Shown in pieces: positions 45,200 through 53,653 of a DNA stretch of 64,000 nucleotides. A program made the translations under genes and the position numbers. Position 1 is the stretch's first letter; each line of letters starts with the position of its first letter. The stretch lies in NCBI GenBank assembly GCA_002427755.1, contig DIYO01000001.1, positions 1-64,000 of the forward strand, read 5' to 3'. The stretch is from Roseivirga sp. UBA6052 (GTDB taxonomy: Bacteria > Bacteroidota > Bacteroidia > Cytophagales > Cyclobacteriaceae). The notes below the pieces were generated by a model. The model made no database searches and had not been told where the DNA came from. It was given only the letters and a program-made list of their open reading frames with translations.

Positions 45200-47146
45200 A
45201 TGAGCGATCAAATCAAAATTACGCTGCCTGATGGATCTATCAGGGAGTATGCCGCTGGCTCATCTGCCATGGATGTTGCAATTAGTATCAGCGAAGGCTT
45301 AGCAAGAAATGTATTGGCTGCAGAAGTAAACGGAGAGGTGTGGGACGCAAATCGCCCAATTACTACGGATGCATCCTTGAAATTATTGACGTGGAATGAT
45401 GATGATGGGAAGTCAACTTTCTGGCATTCATCGGCCCACTTGATGGCAGAGGCACTAGAAGCATTATATCCAGGAATAAAATTCGGAATAGGACCACCAA
45501 TAGATAATGGGTACTACTATGATGTAGACTTTGGTGACATCGAATTCGATTCTGCCGATCTCGGTAAGATAGAACAGAAGATGTTGGAACTGGCTCGTCA
45601 GAAGAATACCTATGTAAGAAAAGATGTTTCAAAGGCGGATGCCATAGCTTATTTCGAAGAGAAAGGAGATGAGTACAAAATAGAATTACTTCAAGATCTT
45701 GAAGACGGTAGCATCACCTTCTACGAGCAAGGTAATTTTACAGATTTGTGTCGTGGGCCACACATTCCTCACACTGGTTTTATTAAGGCCGCTAAAGTAC
45801 TTAGTGTAGCCGGTGCATATTGGAGAGGAGATGAAAATCGCCAGCAGTTAACCCGATTGTATGGAATTACCTTTCCTAAGCAGAAAGAATTGACTGAATA
45901 TCTTCAGTTGCTCGAAGAGGCTAAAAAGCGAGACCACAGAAAAATAGGCAAAGAGTTAGAGTTGTTTACTTTTTCTGAAAATGTAGGCTTAGGACTTCCT
46001 CTTTGGTTACCAAAAGGAGCGAAGTTGAGAGAGCGCTTAGAAGCTTTTCTTAAGAAAGCTCAGGTAAGAGCTGGATATGATCCCGTGGTAACTCCACATA
46101 TTGGTCATAAAAACCTTTATGTGACGTCAGGTCATTATGAGAAATATGGTGAAGATTCTTTCCAGCCGATAAGTACACCTAGTGAGGGCGAAGAATTCTT
46201 GTTGAAACCTATGAACTGCCCTCATCATTGTGAAATCTACAAATCTAAACCAAGGTCGTATAAGGATTTACCTGTAAGAATGGCTGAATTCGGTACTGTT
46301 TACAGGTATGAGCAGAGTGGTGAATTGCACGGGTTAACGAGAGTGAGGGGTTTTACTCAGGATGATGCGCATATATTTTGTACAGAAGATCAAGTAAGGA
46401 CCGAGTTTAAAAAAGTAATAGACTTGGTGCTATATATCTTCGAGTCTTTAGGCTTTGAAGATTATACAGCACAAATCAGTTTGAGAGATCCAGATAACAA
46501 GCAAAAGTATATTGGAACCGATGAGGCGTGGGCACTTGCGGAGGCTGCAATCATAGAGGCAGCCGAAGAAAAAGGTTTAAATACAGTTACTGAACTAGGC
46601 GAAGCAGCATTTTATGGGCCTAAACTCGACTTTATGGTTAAAGATGCTCTCGGTAGAAAATGGCAGCTAGGAACCATTCAGGTAGATTACAGTCTTCCGG
46701 AACGGTTTGAACTTGAATATACAGGTTCTGACAACCAAAAACATCGACCGGTAATGATACATCGGGCTCCATTCGGGTCCATGGAAAGGTTCACGGCTGT
46801 ATTAATTGAGCACTGTGCGGGAGATTTCCCACTCTGGTTGACTCCAGATCAGGTAGCGATACTTCCAATATCTGAGAAATATGCTGATTATGCACAAGAG
46901 TTATATAAAGTGCTAGAGTCAGAAGATATCACAGGTTTTGTGGATAATAGGGACGAAAAAATCGGTAGAAAAATTAGAGATGCCGAGGTAAAAAAGATTC
47001 CTATTATGCTAATTGTTGGAGAGAAAGAACGTGACGATAGAACAGTAGCAATAAGAAGACATGGTGTAGGTGATGTAGGAACTGAATCGATCGAAGACTT
47101 TGTTTCTTACTTCAATAAAGAGAAAAATGCCTCTTTAGGTAATTGA
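45200..47146 (+). CDS. thrS: Threonine-tRNA ligase
   Basis: 648 residues. An N-terminal TGS domain (~1-60), the editing domain with HSSAHLMAEAL and a zinc-binding class II core: MNCPHHCEIYKSKPRSYKDL, FGTVYRYEQSGELHGLTRVRGF and MIHRAPFGSMERF, then the anticodon-binding domain. It charges tRNA-Thr and proofreads Ser. It is upstream of infC-rpmI-rplT, the classical order. No obvious tRNA-like operator or T-box is seen in the 114-base leader; a CATATTTG near-promoter box lies at about 45133. Confidence 0.97.
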   Translation: MSDQIKITLPDGSIREYAAGSSAMDVAISISEGLARNVLAAEVNGEVWDANRPITTDASLKLLTWNDDDGKSTFWHSSAHLMAEALEALYPGIKFGIGPPIDNGYYYDVDFGDIEFDSADLGKIEQKMLELARQKNTYVRKDVSKADAIAYFEEKGDEYKIELLQDLEDGSITFYEQGNFTDLCRGPHIPHTGFIKAAKVLSVAGAYWRGDENRQQLTRLYGITFPKQKELTEYLQLLEEAKKRDHRKIGKELELFTFSENVGLGLPLWLPKGAKLRERLEAFLKKAQVRAGYDPVVTPHIGHKNLYVTSGHYEKYGEDSFQPISTPSEGEEFLLKPMNCPHHCEIYKSKPRSYKDLPVRMAEFGTVYRYEQSGELHGLTRVRGFTQDDAHIFCTEDQVRTEFKKVIDLVLYIFESLGFEDYTAQISLRDPDNKQKYIGTDEAWALAEAAIIEAAEEKGLNTVTELGEAAFYGPKLDFMVKDALGRKWQLGTIQVDYSLPERFELEYTGSDNQKHRPVMIHRAPFGSMERFTAVLIEHCAGDFPLWLTPDQVAILPISEKYADYAQELYKVLESEDITGFVDNRDEKIGRKIRDAEVKKIPIMLIVGEKERDDRTVAIRRHGVGDVGTESIEDFVSYFNKEKNASLGN

Positions 47147-47174
47147 TTCTCTTGATTATGAATACTAATTGCTA

Positions 47175-47204
47175 TTGTTAATTAGATTTTTATGCCGATA
47201 TTTG
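47175..47204 (+). promoter_or_regulatory. Probable infC promoter
   Basis: TTG at 47175 and GATATTTG at 47197-47204 (one change from TAnnTTTG), with a 19-base spacer, as in Bacteroidetes primary-sigma promoters. It would let infC be expressed apart from thrS. Confidence 0.45.
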
Positions 47205-47223
47205 CAGTCATTTTTGAATAAAC

Positions 47224-47238
47224 AAGGAGGTAACAATC
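47224..47238 (+). promoter_or_regulatory. Strong Shine-Dalgarno and possible AUC start of infC
   Basis: AAGGAGG at 47224-47230 is a full Shine-Dalgarno, rare in this phylum. It stands 5 bases before an in-frame ATC (47236) but 14 before the first ATG (47245). The layout mirrors the AUU start of E. coli infC, which lets IF-3 repress its own synthesis. Confidence 0.6.
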
Positions 47239-47244
47239 GCTAAA

Positions 47245-47793
47245 ATGAGAAGACGCTACCCACCAAGAGGAAGGGTAGAAGAGCCATACAAAGTAAATGG
47301 TAAAATCACTGCTCACGAAGTACGTGTGGTTGGTGAAAATGTTGAAGTCGGGGTATATCCTCTTGCAAAAGCCTTAGAAATGGCTAGAGAGCAGAGTTTA
47401 GACCTTGTCGAGATCTCTCCAAAAGCGGTTCCACCTGTTTGCAAAATTATTGATTACAGTAAGTTCAAGTACGAACAGAAAAAGAAGCAGAAGGAGATTA
47501 AAGCCAAAGCTTCAAAAACTGTAATTAAAGAAATCAGATTTGGTCCTAATACGGATGATCACGATTTCGAATTTAAGTTGAAGCACGCGATCAACTTCTT
47601 AAAAGATGGAGCTAAGGTGAAGGCCTATGTTCATTTTAAGGGTAGAACGATTGTTTATAAAGAAAGAGGAGAGATCCTTTTATTAAAGTTTGCTCAGGCT
47701 TTAGAGGAATATGCTAAAGTGGAGCAATTGCCAAAGTTGGAAGGTAAGAGAATGTTCTTATTCCTTGCACCTAAGGCAGCAAAGAAGAATTAA
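47245..47793 (+). CDS. infC: Translation initiation factor IF-3
   Basis: 182 residues from the first ATG (MRRRYPPRGRVEEPYKVNGKI), or 185 if translation begins at the ATC codon 9 bases upstream (reading I/M-A-K). N-domain: ITAHEVRVVGENVEVGVYPLAKALEMA; linker and C-domain: VCKIIDYSKFKYEQKKKQKE, KEIRFGPNTDDHDFEFK, KGRTIVYKERGE. It binds the 30S subunit and checks start codons. It begins the infC-rpmI-rplT ribosomal cluster downstream of thrS. The unusual leader suggests self-regulation through start-codon discrimination. Confidence 0.95.
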   Translation: MRRRYPPRGRVEEPYKVNGKITAHEVRVVGENVEVGVYPLAKALEMAREQSLDLVEISPKAVPPVCKIIDYSKFKYEQKKKQKEIKAKASKTVIKEIRFGPNTDDHDFEFKLKHAINFLKDGAKVKAYVHFKGRTIVYKERGEILLLKFAQALEEYAKVEQLPKLEGKRMFLFLAPKAAKKN

Positions 47794-47809
47794 TTTAATA
47801 ATTAATATA

Positions 47810-48004
47810 ATGCCTAAAGTAAAAACTAAATCTGGCGCTAAGAAGCGTTTCAAACTTACTGGGACTGGCAAAATCAAAAGAAAGCATGCTTTCAAAAGCC
47901 ACATCTTAACTAAGAAAGAAACAAAACAAAAGCGCAATTTGACTCAAGCGACTTTAGTACATAAGTCGGATGAGAAGAATATTAAGCACATGCTTAATAT
48001 CTAA
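47810..48004 (+). CDS. rpmI: 50S ribosomal protein L35
   Basis: 64 residues from MPKVKTKSGAKKRFKLTGTGKIKR..., the standard L35 start; an open frame extends upstream into infC but is not coding. Highly basic, ending KNIKHMLNI. It lies 16 bases after infC and 89 before rplT. The gap holds a small AAACC/GGTTT hairpin, a possible site for L20 feedback by analogy to other bacteria (inference). Confidence 0.96.
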   Translation: MPKVKTKSGAKKRFKLTGTGKIKRKHAFKSHILTKKETKQKRNLTQATLVHKSDEKNIKHMLNI

Positions 48005-48093
48005 TTAAAAAACCTAAAGGTTTTATGTTTAACCGGAGTTTTGGTCTTAAGTATTGCCTCGTGTAATCGCCAAAAATCAAAAACTTAAAAATT

Positions 48094-48438
48094 ATGCCTA
48101 GATCAGTTAACGCTGTAGCATCAAGAGCTAAAAGAAAAAGAATCCTTAAGCAGGCCAAGGGCTACTGGGGAAGAAGAAAGAATGTTTGGACGGTAGCAAA
48201 AAATGCCGTTGAGAAAGGTCTTGTATATTCATACAGAGACAGAAAAGCTAAGAAAAGAGAATTTAGAAAACTGTGGATTCAGAGAATCAACGCAGGAGCA
48301 AGAGAACACGGGATGTCTTACTCTCAGTTTATGGGAGCTTTGAATAAGTCTGGTGTTGAATTAAACAGAAAAGTGCTTGCTGACTTAGCAATGAATCACC
48401 CAGAAGCTTTTGAAGCAGTGGTTAAAAGAGTAAAGTAA
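48094..48438 (+). CDS. rplT: 50S ribosomal protein L20
   Basis: 114 residues: MPRSVNAVASRAKRKRILKQAKGYWGRRKNVW, with YRDRKAKKREFRKLWIQRINAGAREHGMSYS in the middle. Full-length L20. It is an early assembly protein of the 50S subunit and in several bacteria represses the infC-rpmI-rplT mRNA. The unit ends at the terminator at 48461. Confidence 0.97.
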   Translation: MPRSVNAVASRAKRKRILKQAKGYWGRRKNVWTVAKNAVEKGLVYSYRDRKAKKREFRKLWIQRINAGAREHGMSYSQFMGALNKSGVELNRKVLADLAMNHPEAFEAVVKRVK

Positions 48439-48460
48439 TCTTACTTTGATAATAGAATTG

Positions 48461-48487
48461 ACCCCGGCTTAAAAAGTTGGGGTTTTT
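48461..48487 (+). terminator. Terminator after rplT
   Basis: Stem ACCCCGGC/GTTGGGGT (two G-T pairs) with a 7-base loop followed by TTTTTATT, 22 bases after the stop. Confidence 0.8.
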
Positions 48488-48514
48488 TATTGTCAAATTT
48501 TTCTTAGCAGACTA

Positions 48515-48543
48515 TTGAAAATTTGATTCAATGCATATCTTTG
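48515..48543 (+). promoter_or_regulatory. Promoter of tRNA-Met
   Basis: TTG at 48515, spacer 18, then TATCTTTG at 48536-48543, a perfect TAnnTTTG. The tRNA begins 13 bases later. Confidence 0.7.
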
Positions 48544-48556
48544 CACTCCGAAAAAT

Positions 48557-48630
48557 GGCGAGGTAGCTCAGTTGGTTAGAGCGCAGGATTCATAACCCTG
48601 AGGTCACGGGTTCAACTCCCGTCTTCGCTA
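48557..48630 (+). tRNA. tRNA-Met (CAT)
   Basis: 74 bases folding as a cloverleaf: acceptor GGCGAGG with CTTCGCT (G1-U72 and G6-U67 wobbles), D-arm, anticodon CAT in loop TTCATAA, T-loop TTCAACT, discriminator A. CCA is not encoded. The anticodon stem CAGGA/CCCTG lacks the three G-C pairs of the initiator, so it is an elongator-type Met tRNA; a lysidine-modified Ile tRNA with CAT is a less likely alternative. It has its own promoter and terminator. Confidence 0.92.
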
Positions 48631-48634
48631 CAAG

Positions 48635-48661
48635 AAGCTCAGACTTTGTCTGGGCTTTTTT
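48635..48661 (+). terminator. Terminator after tRNA-Met
   Basis: Stem AAGCTCAGAC/GTCTGGGCTT (one G-T pair) with a 3-base loop, followed by a T run, 5 bases after the tRNA. Confidence 0.85.
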
Positions 48662-48733
48662 TATGGCTTAGATGAACTGATTTGTTATCTAATAAATAAG
48701 TCATATATTATTTCAGTATTGATTTTTTTACCT

Positions 48734-49129
48734 ATGGGAAAAGTAAAATTTGTAGCTGATTTTGAAGTCAGGGCTTCCCAGAAAATGCTTTATCCTTATT
48801 TAAATTCCGCTAGTGGACTTTCTCAATGGTTTGCTGACGATGTGAATATAAACGAGGATAAGATTTACAGTTTCTTCTGGGATGGTGATGAGTTCAAGGC
48901 CAGAAAAGTAAGCCAGAAAGCGAACATTAGCGTTAAGTTCGAATTCTTGCCAGAGACGGATGAAGATGAAGATGATCCGAACTATATAGAATTAAAACTC
49001 AATGTGAATGAGCTCACACAGTCTGTATTTCTTCAAATAACTGATTATTCTGATTTTGATGATCAAGAAGAGCAATTAGATCTATATGAGAATACAGTTC
49101 ACAACCTAAAAGAATTAATTGGAGGATAA
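48734..49129 (+). CDS. START-like domain protein
   Basis: 131 residues from the ATG at 48734 (MGKVKFVADFEVRASQKMLY); a TTG five codons earlier is less likely. The fold pattern fits a START/SRPBCC-like (AHSA1-type) domain: LYPYLNSASGLSQWFADDVN and the C-terminal helix YENTVHNLKELIGG. A strongly acidic loop lies at PETDEDEDDPNY. Cytoplasmic; ligand unknown. It lies upstream of an LptF/G-type permease. Confidence 0.8.
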   Translation: MGKVKFVADFEVRASQKMLYPYLNSASGLSQWFADDVNINEDKIYSFFWDGDEFKARKVSQKANISVKFEFLPETDEDEDDPNYIELKLNVNELTQSVFLQITDYSDFDDQEEQLDLYENTVHNLKELIGG

Positions 49130-49201
49130 TTCGACTTTAACTTCTTGATCATTCGAACAAAAGGCACAATCTTTGATGCTTATTCAGCTCGATAGTTGTT
49201 G

Positions 49202-50992
49202 ATGAAGAAGATAGATAAGCTGGTATTTGGGTCCTTTATTGGGCCTTTTGTGCTCACCTTAGTGGTAGTAGATTTTATTCTGCTTATCGTATCACTCATA
49301 CGTTATTTCGATAAGATTTTTGGAAAGGGTTTAGGTTTAGATGTTTATCTAGAGCTTTTCGCCTATTTCTCTATATCAGCTTCTCCTGATGCATTTCCAT
49401 TAGCAGTTCTGCTGAGTTCAATTATGACCTTTGGAAATCTGGGAGAGCATTCTGAATTAACTGCGATTAAAAGTTCAGGAATCTCTTTAGTTCGTGCATT
49501 GGTGCCCATGCTAGTCTTTGTGCTAGTGCTCACAGGATTTACATTCTATTTCAATACTAATTTAGTTCCAAAGGTCAATCTTAAGACTTATAGTCTTTTA
49601 TGGGACATGAGATCAAAAAAGCCTGCGCTTGATCTAAGAGAGGGCGTTTTTTATGATGGTATTCCTGGTTACAGCATCAAGGTGAACGAAAAGATCGGTG
49701 ATGAGCAACTGAAAGATATTATCATATACGACCATACTAATTCTGCTAAGAGTGGTAATACAGAGGTTATGCTTGCTGATTCTGGTAGAATGTACTCTTT
49801 TTTAGATGGAAGATATTTAGCCTTGGAGCTTTATGATGGCATCCGTTATGAGGAGAATATGCGAGAGGATTTCAAAGAAAAGAAAGAAGGGGGGAGGTTT
49901 ATTAGAGATAAATTTAAGAGCTCAGTCATACGTTTTGATTTGTCCTCATTTGAAATGGGAAGTACAGATGAAAAATTGTTCGGAAGATCAAGGCTTGTCC
50001 GTACCAATAGTGGTTTAAGGGTTGGAGTAGATTCCATGCACCGAGATCTATATGTGAAAAGAGAACAATTATATAAAGCAGTTCAAAATACTTTTCAATA
50101 TCACTTTTTAAGGAATAGTGAAGTGCCCAATGAGATTGTGGAGCAAAAAGGATATTACGATTCGTTGAGGCAAGAACGCATAAACGCGAAGAAGGCACTC
50201 AGGACCGTAGATTCTTTAAAGAATGATGATGAATCCAAAGCGTTGAAGCCCACTAGTCAAGCGGTCAATATCCAAAAATCTGAAGATTTTACCGATGGCT
50301 CTGTTCAAAATGATAGCGGGCAAGTAGTGACAGAACAAACTCAAAGTGCTGCTTCAAGATACCAGCGATCAGATTACGAATACCGAGAACAGAAGGAAGA
50401 TAATTTATTAGTTCCTGATGTGGCAAAGGAGAAAATTGAGCGTTTATCTGCGAAGGATGTTCAGAAGTCACTAGAAAAATTCGATCGACATTATGATGTG
50501 AATCGAGGGGGCGTGCCAACCAATACTGTCATTGCTATTAATTGGGGTACTTCAAAAACCAGGGCGTCAAACAATTTAGTTGACTCTAGAAGTACAACTA
50601 TAAGAGGAGTAGAAAGAGATCAAAGGAAATATCAGGTCACTATTAATCAGCAAATAGCAAAGTCTTTTGCTTGTCTCGTAATGTTCTTAATAGGTGCGCC
50701 AATTGGTGCTATTATAAAGAAAGGTGGAATTGGCTTACCAGTAATTATATCAGTCATATTCTTTCTGATTTACTATGTGTTGAATACCACGGCCGATAAG
50801 CTAGGAAAAGAAGGTGTGGTAGATCCTGGTACCATTGTTTGGATGTCAAATTTGGTCTTGTTGCCTTTTGGTTTATTCTTTTTAAGACAAGCACGAAATG
50901 ATGCTAGACTTTTCGAACCTGATGTTTACGTCAACCTTTTTGAAAAAGTAAGAGGTTTCTTCAAAAGAAAGCCACAATTAAAAACAGCTTAA
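49202..50992 (+). CDS. LptF/LptG-family permease (lipopolysaccharide export)
   Basis: 596 residues from the ATG at 49202 (TTG TTG just upstream are weaker). The N-terminal helices include ASPDAFPLAVLLSSIMTFGNLGEHSELTAIKSSG, typical of YjgP/YjgQ. The C-terminal four helices carry FLIGAPIGAIIKKGGIGLPVIIS. Between lies a periplasmic domain and a ~150-residue charged, Gln/Ser-rich insert (~300-450) that makes it longer than the ~360-residue E. coli proteins. It extracts LPS from the inner membrane with LptB. It lies upstream of rpsO. Confidence 0.9.
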   Translation: MKKIDKLVFGSFIGPFVLTLVVVDFILLIVSLIRYFDKIFGKGLGLDVYLELFAYFSISASPDAFPLAVLLSSIMTFGNLGEHSELTAIKSSGISLVRALVPMLVFVLVLTGFTFYFNTNLVPKVNLKTYSLLWDMRSKKPALDLREGVFYDGIPGYSIKVNEKIGDEQLKDIIIYDHTNSAKSGNTEVMLADSGRMYSFLDGRYLALELYDGIRYEENMREDFKEKKEGGRFIRDKFKSSVIRFDLSSFEMGSTDEKLFGRSRLVRTNSGLRVGVDSMHRDLYVKREQLYKAVQNTFQYHFLRNSEVPNEIVEQKGYYDSLRQERINAKKALRTVDSLKNDDESKALKPTSQAVNIQKSEDFTDGSVQNDSGQVVTEQTQSAASRYQRSDYEYREQKEDNLLVPDVAKEKIERLSAKDVQKSLEKFDRHYDVNRGGVPTNTVIAINWGTSKTRASNNLVDSRSTTIRGVERDQRKYQVTINQQIAKSFACLVMFLIGAPIGAIIKKGGIGLPVIISVIFFLIYYVLNTTADKLGKEGVVDPGTIVWMSNLVLLPFGLFFLRQARNDARLFEPDVYVNLFEKVRGFFKRKPQLKTA

Positions 50993-50993
50993 G

Positions 50994-51024
50994 TTGTTAA
51001 TAGTCTGTAGAATATCTACCTTTG
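50994..51024 (+). promoter_or_regulatory. rpsO promoter
   Basis: TTG at 50994 and a perfect TACCTTTG at 51017-51024 with a 20-base spacer; 42 bases before the rpsO ATG. It begins right after the permease stop. Confidence 0.75.
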
Positions 51025-51066
51025 CGGCTGTTTTTAACGAAAAATCATTTTAAAATTTAACTAAGC

Positions 51067-51342
51067 ATGTATTTATCAGGCGAAAAGAAACAAGAGTTGT
51101 TTGAGAATCATGGTCGGTTAAAGGCAAAAACAGATACAGGGTCTCCTGAATCTCAAATTGCTCTTTTTACCTACCGAATTAATCATTTAACTCAGCATTT
51201 AAAGACTAACAAGAAAGATCACTCTTCAAGATTAGGTCTTTTGAAACTAGTAGGTAAGAGAAGAAGATTGCTCGATTATTTGTATAATAGAGATATCGAA
51301 AGATATAGAGCAATTATCGCAGAATTGAAATTAAGAAAATAA
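51067..51342 (+). CDS. rpsO: 30S ribosomal protein S15
   Basis: 91 residues, the family length. Features: TGSPESQIALFTYRINHLTQHLKTNKKDHSSRLGLLKLVGKRRRLLDYL in the middle. S15 binds the central domain of 16S rRNA. The gene has its own promoter and terminator and is followed by pnp, the same order as in E. coli. Confidence 0.97.
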   Translation: MYLSGEKKQELFENHGRLKAKTDTGSPESQIALFTYRINHLTQHLKTNKKDHSSRLGLLKLVGKRRRLLDYLYNRDIERYRAIIAELKLRK

Positions 51343-51348
51343 ACAACT

Positions 51349-51377
51349 AAGGGAGTTCTTCAGGAATTCCCTTTTTC
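51349..51377 (+). terminator. Terminator after rpsO
   Basis: Stem AAGGGAGTTC/GAATTCCCTT (one G-T) followed by TTTTTCC, 6 bases after the stop. Confidence 0.75.
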
Positions 51378-51389
51378 CATTTTAAAAGC

Positions 51390-51407
51390 GCAGGTAATGA
51401 TACCTGC
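51390..51407 (+). promoter_or_regulatory. Stem-loop in the pnp leader
   Basis: A perfect 7-bp stem GCAGGTA/TACCTGC closed by an ATGA loop, 21 bases upstream of the pnp ATG and just after the rpsO terminator. In E. coli the rpsO-pnp gap holds an RNase III-cleaved hairpin used for PNPase self-control; this could be a counterpart. Confidence 0.5.
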
Positions 51408-51428
51408 TTTCCTATTTAAAAACACTTT

Positions 51429-53573
51429 ATGTCAAATGTTATCACTAAGTCCATCAAAATGCCCGATGGCGCTGAAATTACAATTGAAACGGGTAAACTA
51501 GCAAAACAGGCAGACGGATCAGTAGTAGTAAGAAGTGGCAATACTATGCTTCTAGCTACAGTGGTCTCTTCTCAAGATGCTAAAGAAGACGTTGACTTTT
51601 TACCACTATCAGTAGATTATCAAGAGAAGTTTGCTTCGGCTGGTAAAATTCCTGGCGGATTCTTAAAGAGAGAGGGTAAACTCTCTGACCACGAGGTGCT
51701 CATCTGTAGATTAGTAGATAGAGCTTTAAGACCTCTTTTTCCTGACGATTATCACGCAGATACTCAGGTGATGATCTCTATGATCTCTTACGAAGAGAAC
51801 GTTATGCCAGACTCATTAGCAGCTCTCGCGGCTTCTGCTGCACTTGCTGTATCTGACATTCCATTCAATGGACCAATCTCAGAGGTAAGAGTTATTCAGA
51901 AGGATGGCGAATTCATCGTTAATCCTACAAAAGATCTTTTAGCAGAAGCAAACCTAGATGTTATTGTTGCTGCTGATAAAGAAAATATTATGATGGTTGA
52001 AGGTGAGATGAAAGAGGTGTCTGAGGCAGAAATGCTTGAGGCAATGAAAGTCGCTCATGAGGCCATTAAAGTACAGTGTGCTGCCCAAGTTGAATTGTCT
52101 GAAGAAGTGGGTTCAACTGTGAAAAGAGAGTATAGCCACGAAAAATCTGATGAGGCTTTATTCGCTACAATGGAGGCTGCGGTATATGACAAACTTTATG
52201 CTGCTGTTTCTAAGCAAACTGCTGACAAGTCAGTTAGATCTTCTGATGTAAGAGCTATCAAAGATGAGTGGATGGAATCACTTCCTGAAGATCATGAGTA
52301 CGATGGCTTCTTAATGAACCAGTACTTCAAGAAATTACACAAGAGAGCTGCAAGAAGCTTTGTGTTGAATGAAGGAAAGAGACTTGATGGAAGAGATTTC
52401 AACCAAGTAAGACCAATCAACTGTGATGTTGATTACTTGCCTTCTGCTCACGGTTCTTCTGTTTTCACAAGAGGTGAAACGCAATCATTGACATCTTGTA
52501 CTTTGGGTACAAAACTAGATGAGCAAATGATTGACGGAGCTACTGAGTCTGGTTACAATAAATTTATCTTACACTACAACTTCCCTGGTTTCTCAACTGG
52601 TGAAGTAAGGCCAAACAGAGGTCCTGGTAGAAGAGAAGTAGGTCACGGAAACTTGGCTTTAAGAGCTTTGAAGCAGGTGATTCCTGCTGATGAAGACAAT
52701 CCATATACAATCAGATTGGTTTCTGATATCCTTGAGTCAAACGGTTCGTCTTCTATGGCAACTGTTTGTGCGGGTTCTTTAGCATTGATGGATACTGGCG
52801 TGCCAATTTCAGGTCCTGTTTCTGGTATAGCTATGGGTATGATATCTGATGCTGAGACTGGTAAATACGCTATCCTTTCAGATATTCTAGGAGATGAAGA
52901 CCACCTAGGAGATATGGACTTCAAAGTGACTGGTACTGCAAAAGGTATCACTGCTTGTCAAATGGATATTAAAGTAGATGGTCTTTCTTACGAAGTGCTT
53001 GAGCAAGCTTTACAGCAAGCAAAAGAAGGTAGAGAGCACATCTTAGGCGTAATGAATGAGACGCTATCAGCTCCGAGAGAAGATTACAAGCCTCATGTTC
53101 CGAGATCTGTACAATTCAAGATTGAGAAGGATATGATCGGAGCTGTGATTGGTCCAGGTGGTAAGATCATTCAAGAGATCCAGAAAGAAACTGGAGCTAC
53201 CGTAAACATCGAAGAAGTAGACGAGAAAGGTCTAGTGAGTGTTTTCTCTGCAGATAAGGATTCAATGGATGCTGCTGTAGGAAGAATCAAAACTATCGTT
53301 GCTGTTCCTGAAGTAGGAGAGACTTACGAAGGAAAGGTGAAATCAATTATGCCATTTGGAGCATTTATTGAGTTTATGCCAGGTAAAGATGGATTGCTTC
53401 ATATTTCTGAAATCAAGTGGGAACGTATTGAAAATATGGAAGGCGTTCTAGAAGTTGGAGAAGAAATTGCAGTGAAGTTGATAGGCATTGATAAAAAGAC
53501 TGGAAAGTTCAGACTTTCAAGAAAAGTCTTGTTACCAAAGCCTGAGAGAAAGAAAGAACAGAAAGAAGAATAA
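51429..53573 (+). CDS. pnp: Polyribonucleotide nucleotidyltransferase (PNPase)
   Basis: 714 residues, full length. Two RNase PH-like domains: TMLLATVVSSQDAKEDVDFLPLSVDYQEKFASAGKIPGGFLKREG and, in the second, HYNFPGFSTGEVRPNRGPGRREVGHG; catalytic core GDEDHLGDMDFKVTGT. C-terminal KH (IGAVIGPGGKIIQEI) and S1 (YEGKVKSIMPFGAFIEF) domains. It degrades mRNA 3'-5' by phosphorolysis. A stem-loop in the leader suggests self-regulation. Confidence 0.97.
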   Translation: MSNVITKSIKMPDGAEITIETGKLAKQADGSVVVRSGNTMLLATVVSSQDAKEDVDFLPLSVDYQEKFASAGKIPGGFLKREGKLSDHEVLICRLVDRALRPLFPDDYHADTQVMISMISYEENVMPDSLAALAASAALAVSDIPFNGPISEVRVIQKDGEFIVNPTKDLLAEANLDVIVAADKENIMMVEGEMKEVSEAEMLEAMKVAHEAIKVQCAAQVELSEEVGSTVKREYSHEKSDEALFATMEAAVYDKLYAAVSKQTADKSVRSSDVRAIKDEWMESLPEDHEYDGFLMNQYFKKLHKRAARSFVLNEGKRLDGRDFNQVRPINCDVDYLPSAHGSSVFTRGETQSLTSCTLGTKLDEQMIDGATESGYNKFILHYNFPGFSTGEVRPNRGPGRREVGHGNLALRALKQVIPADEDNPYTIRLVSDILESNGSSSMATVCAGSLALMDTGVPISGPVSGIAMGMISDAETGKYAILSDILGDEDHLGDMDFKVTGTAKGITACQMDIKVDGLSYEVLEQALQQAKEGREHILGVMNETLSAPREDYKPHVPRSVQFKIEKDMIGAVIGPGGKIIQEIQKETGATVNIEEVDEKGLVSVFSADKDSMDAAVGRIKTIVAVPEVGETYEGKVKSIMPFGAFIEFMPGKDGLLHISEIKWERIENMEGVLEVGEEIAVKLIGIDKKTGKFRLSRKVLLPKPERKKEQKEE

Positions 53574-53653
53574 GAGCGTTTGATAAAGTAGGAACTTTTC
53601 TTACTTTATGCTTTGTTCGAAAGTTTCTTAACGAATAATAACCCAAAGTTTGA

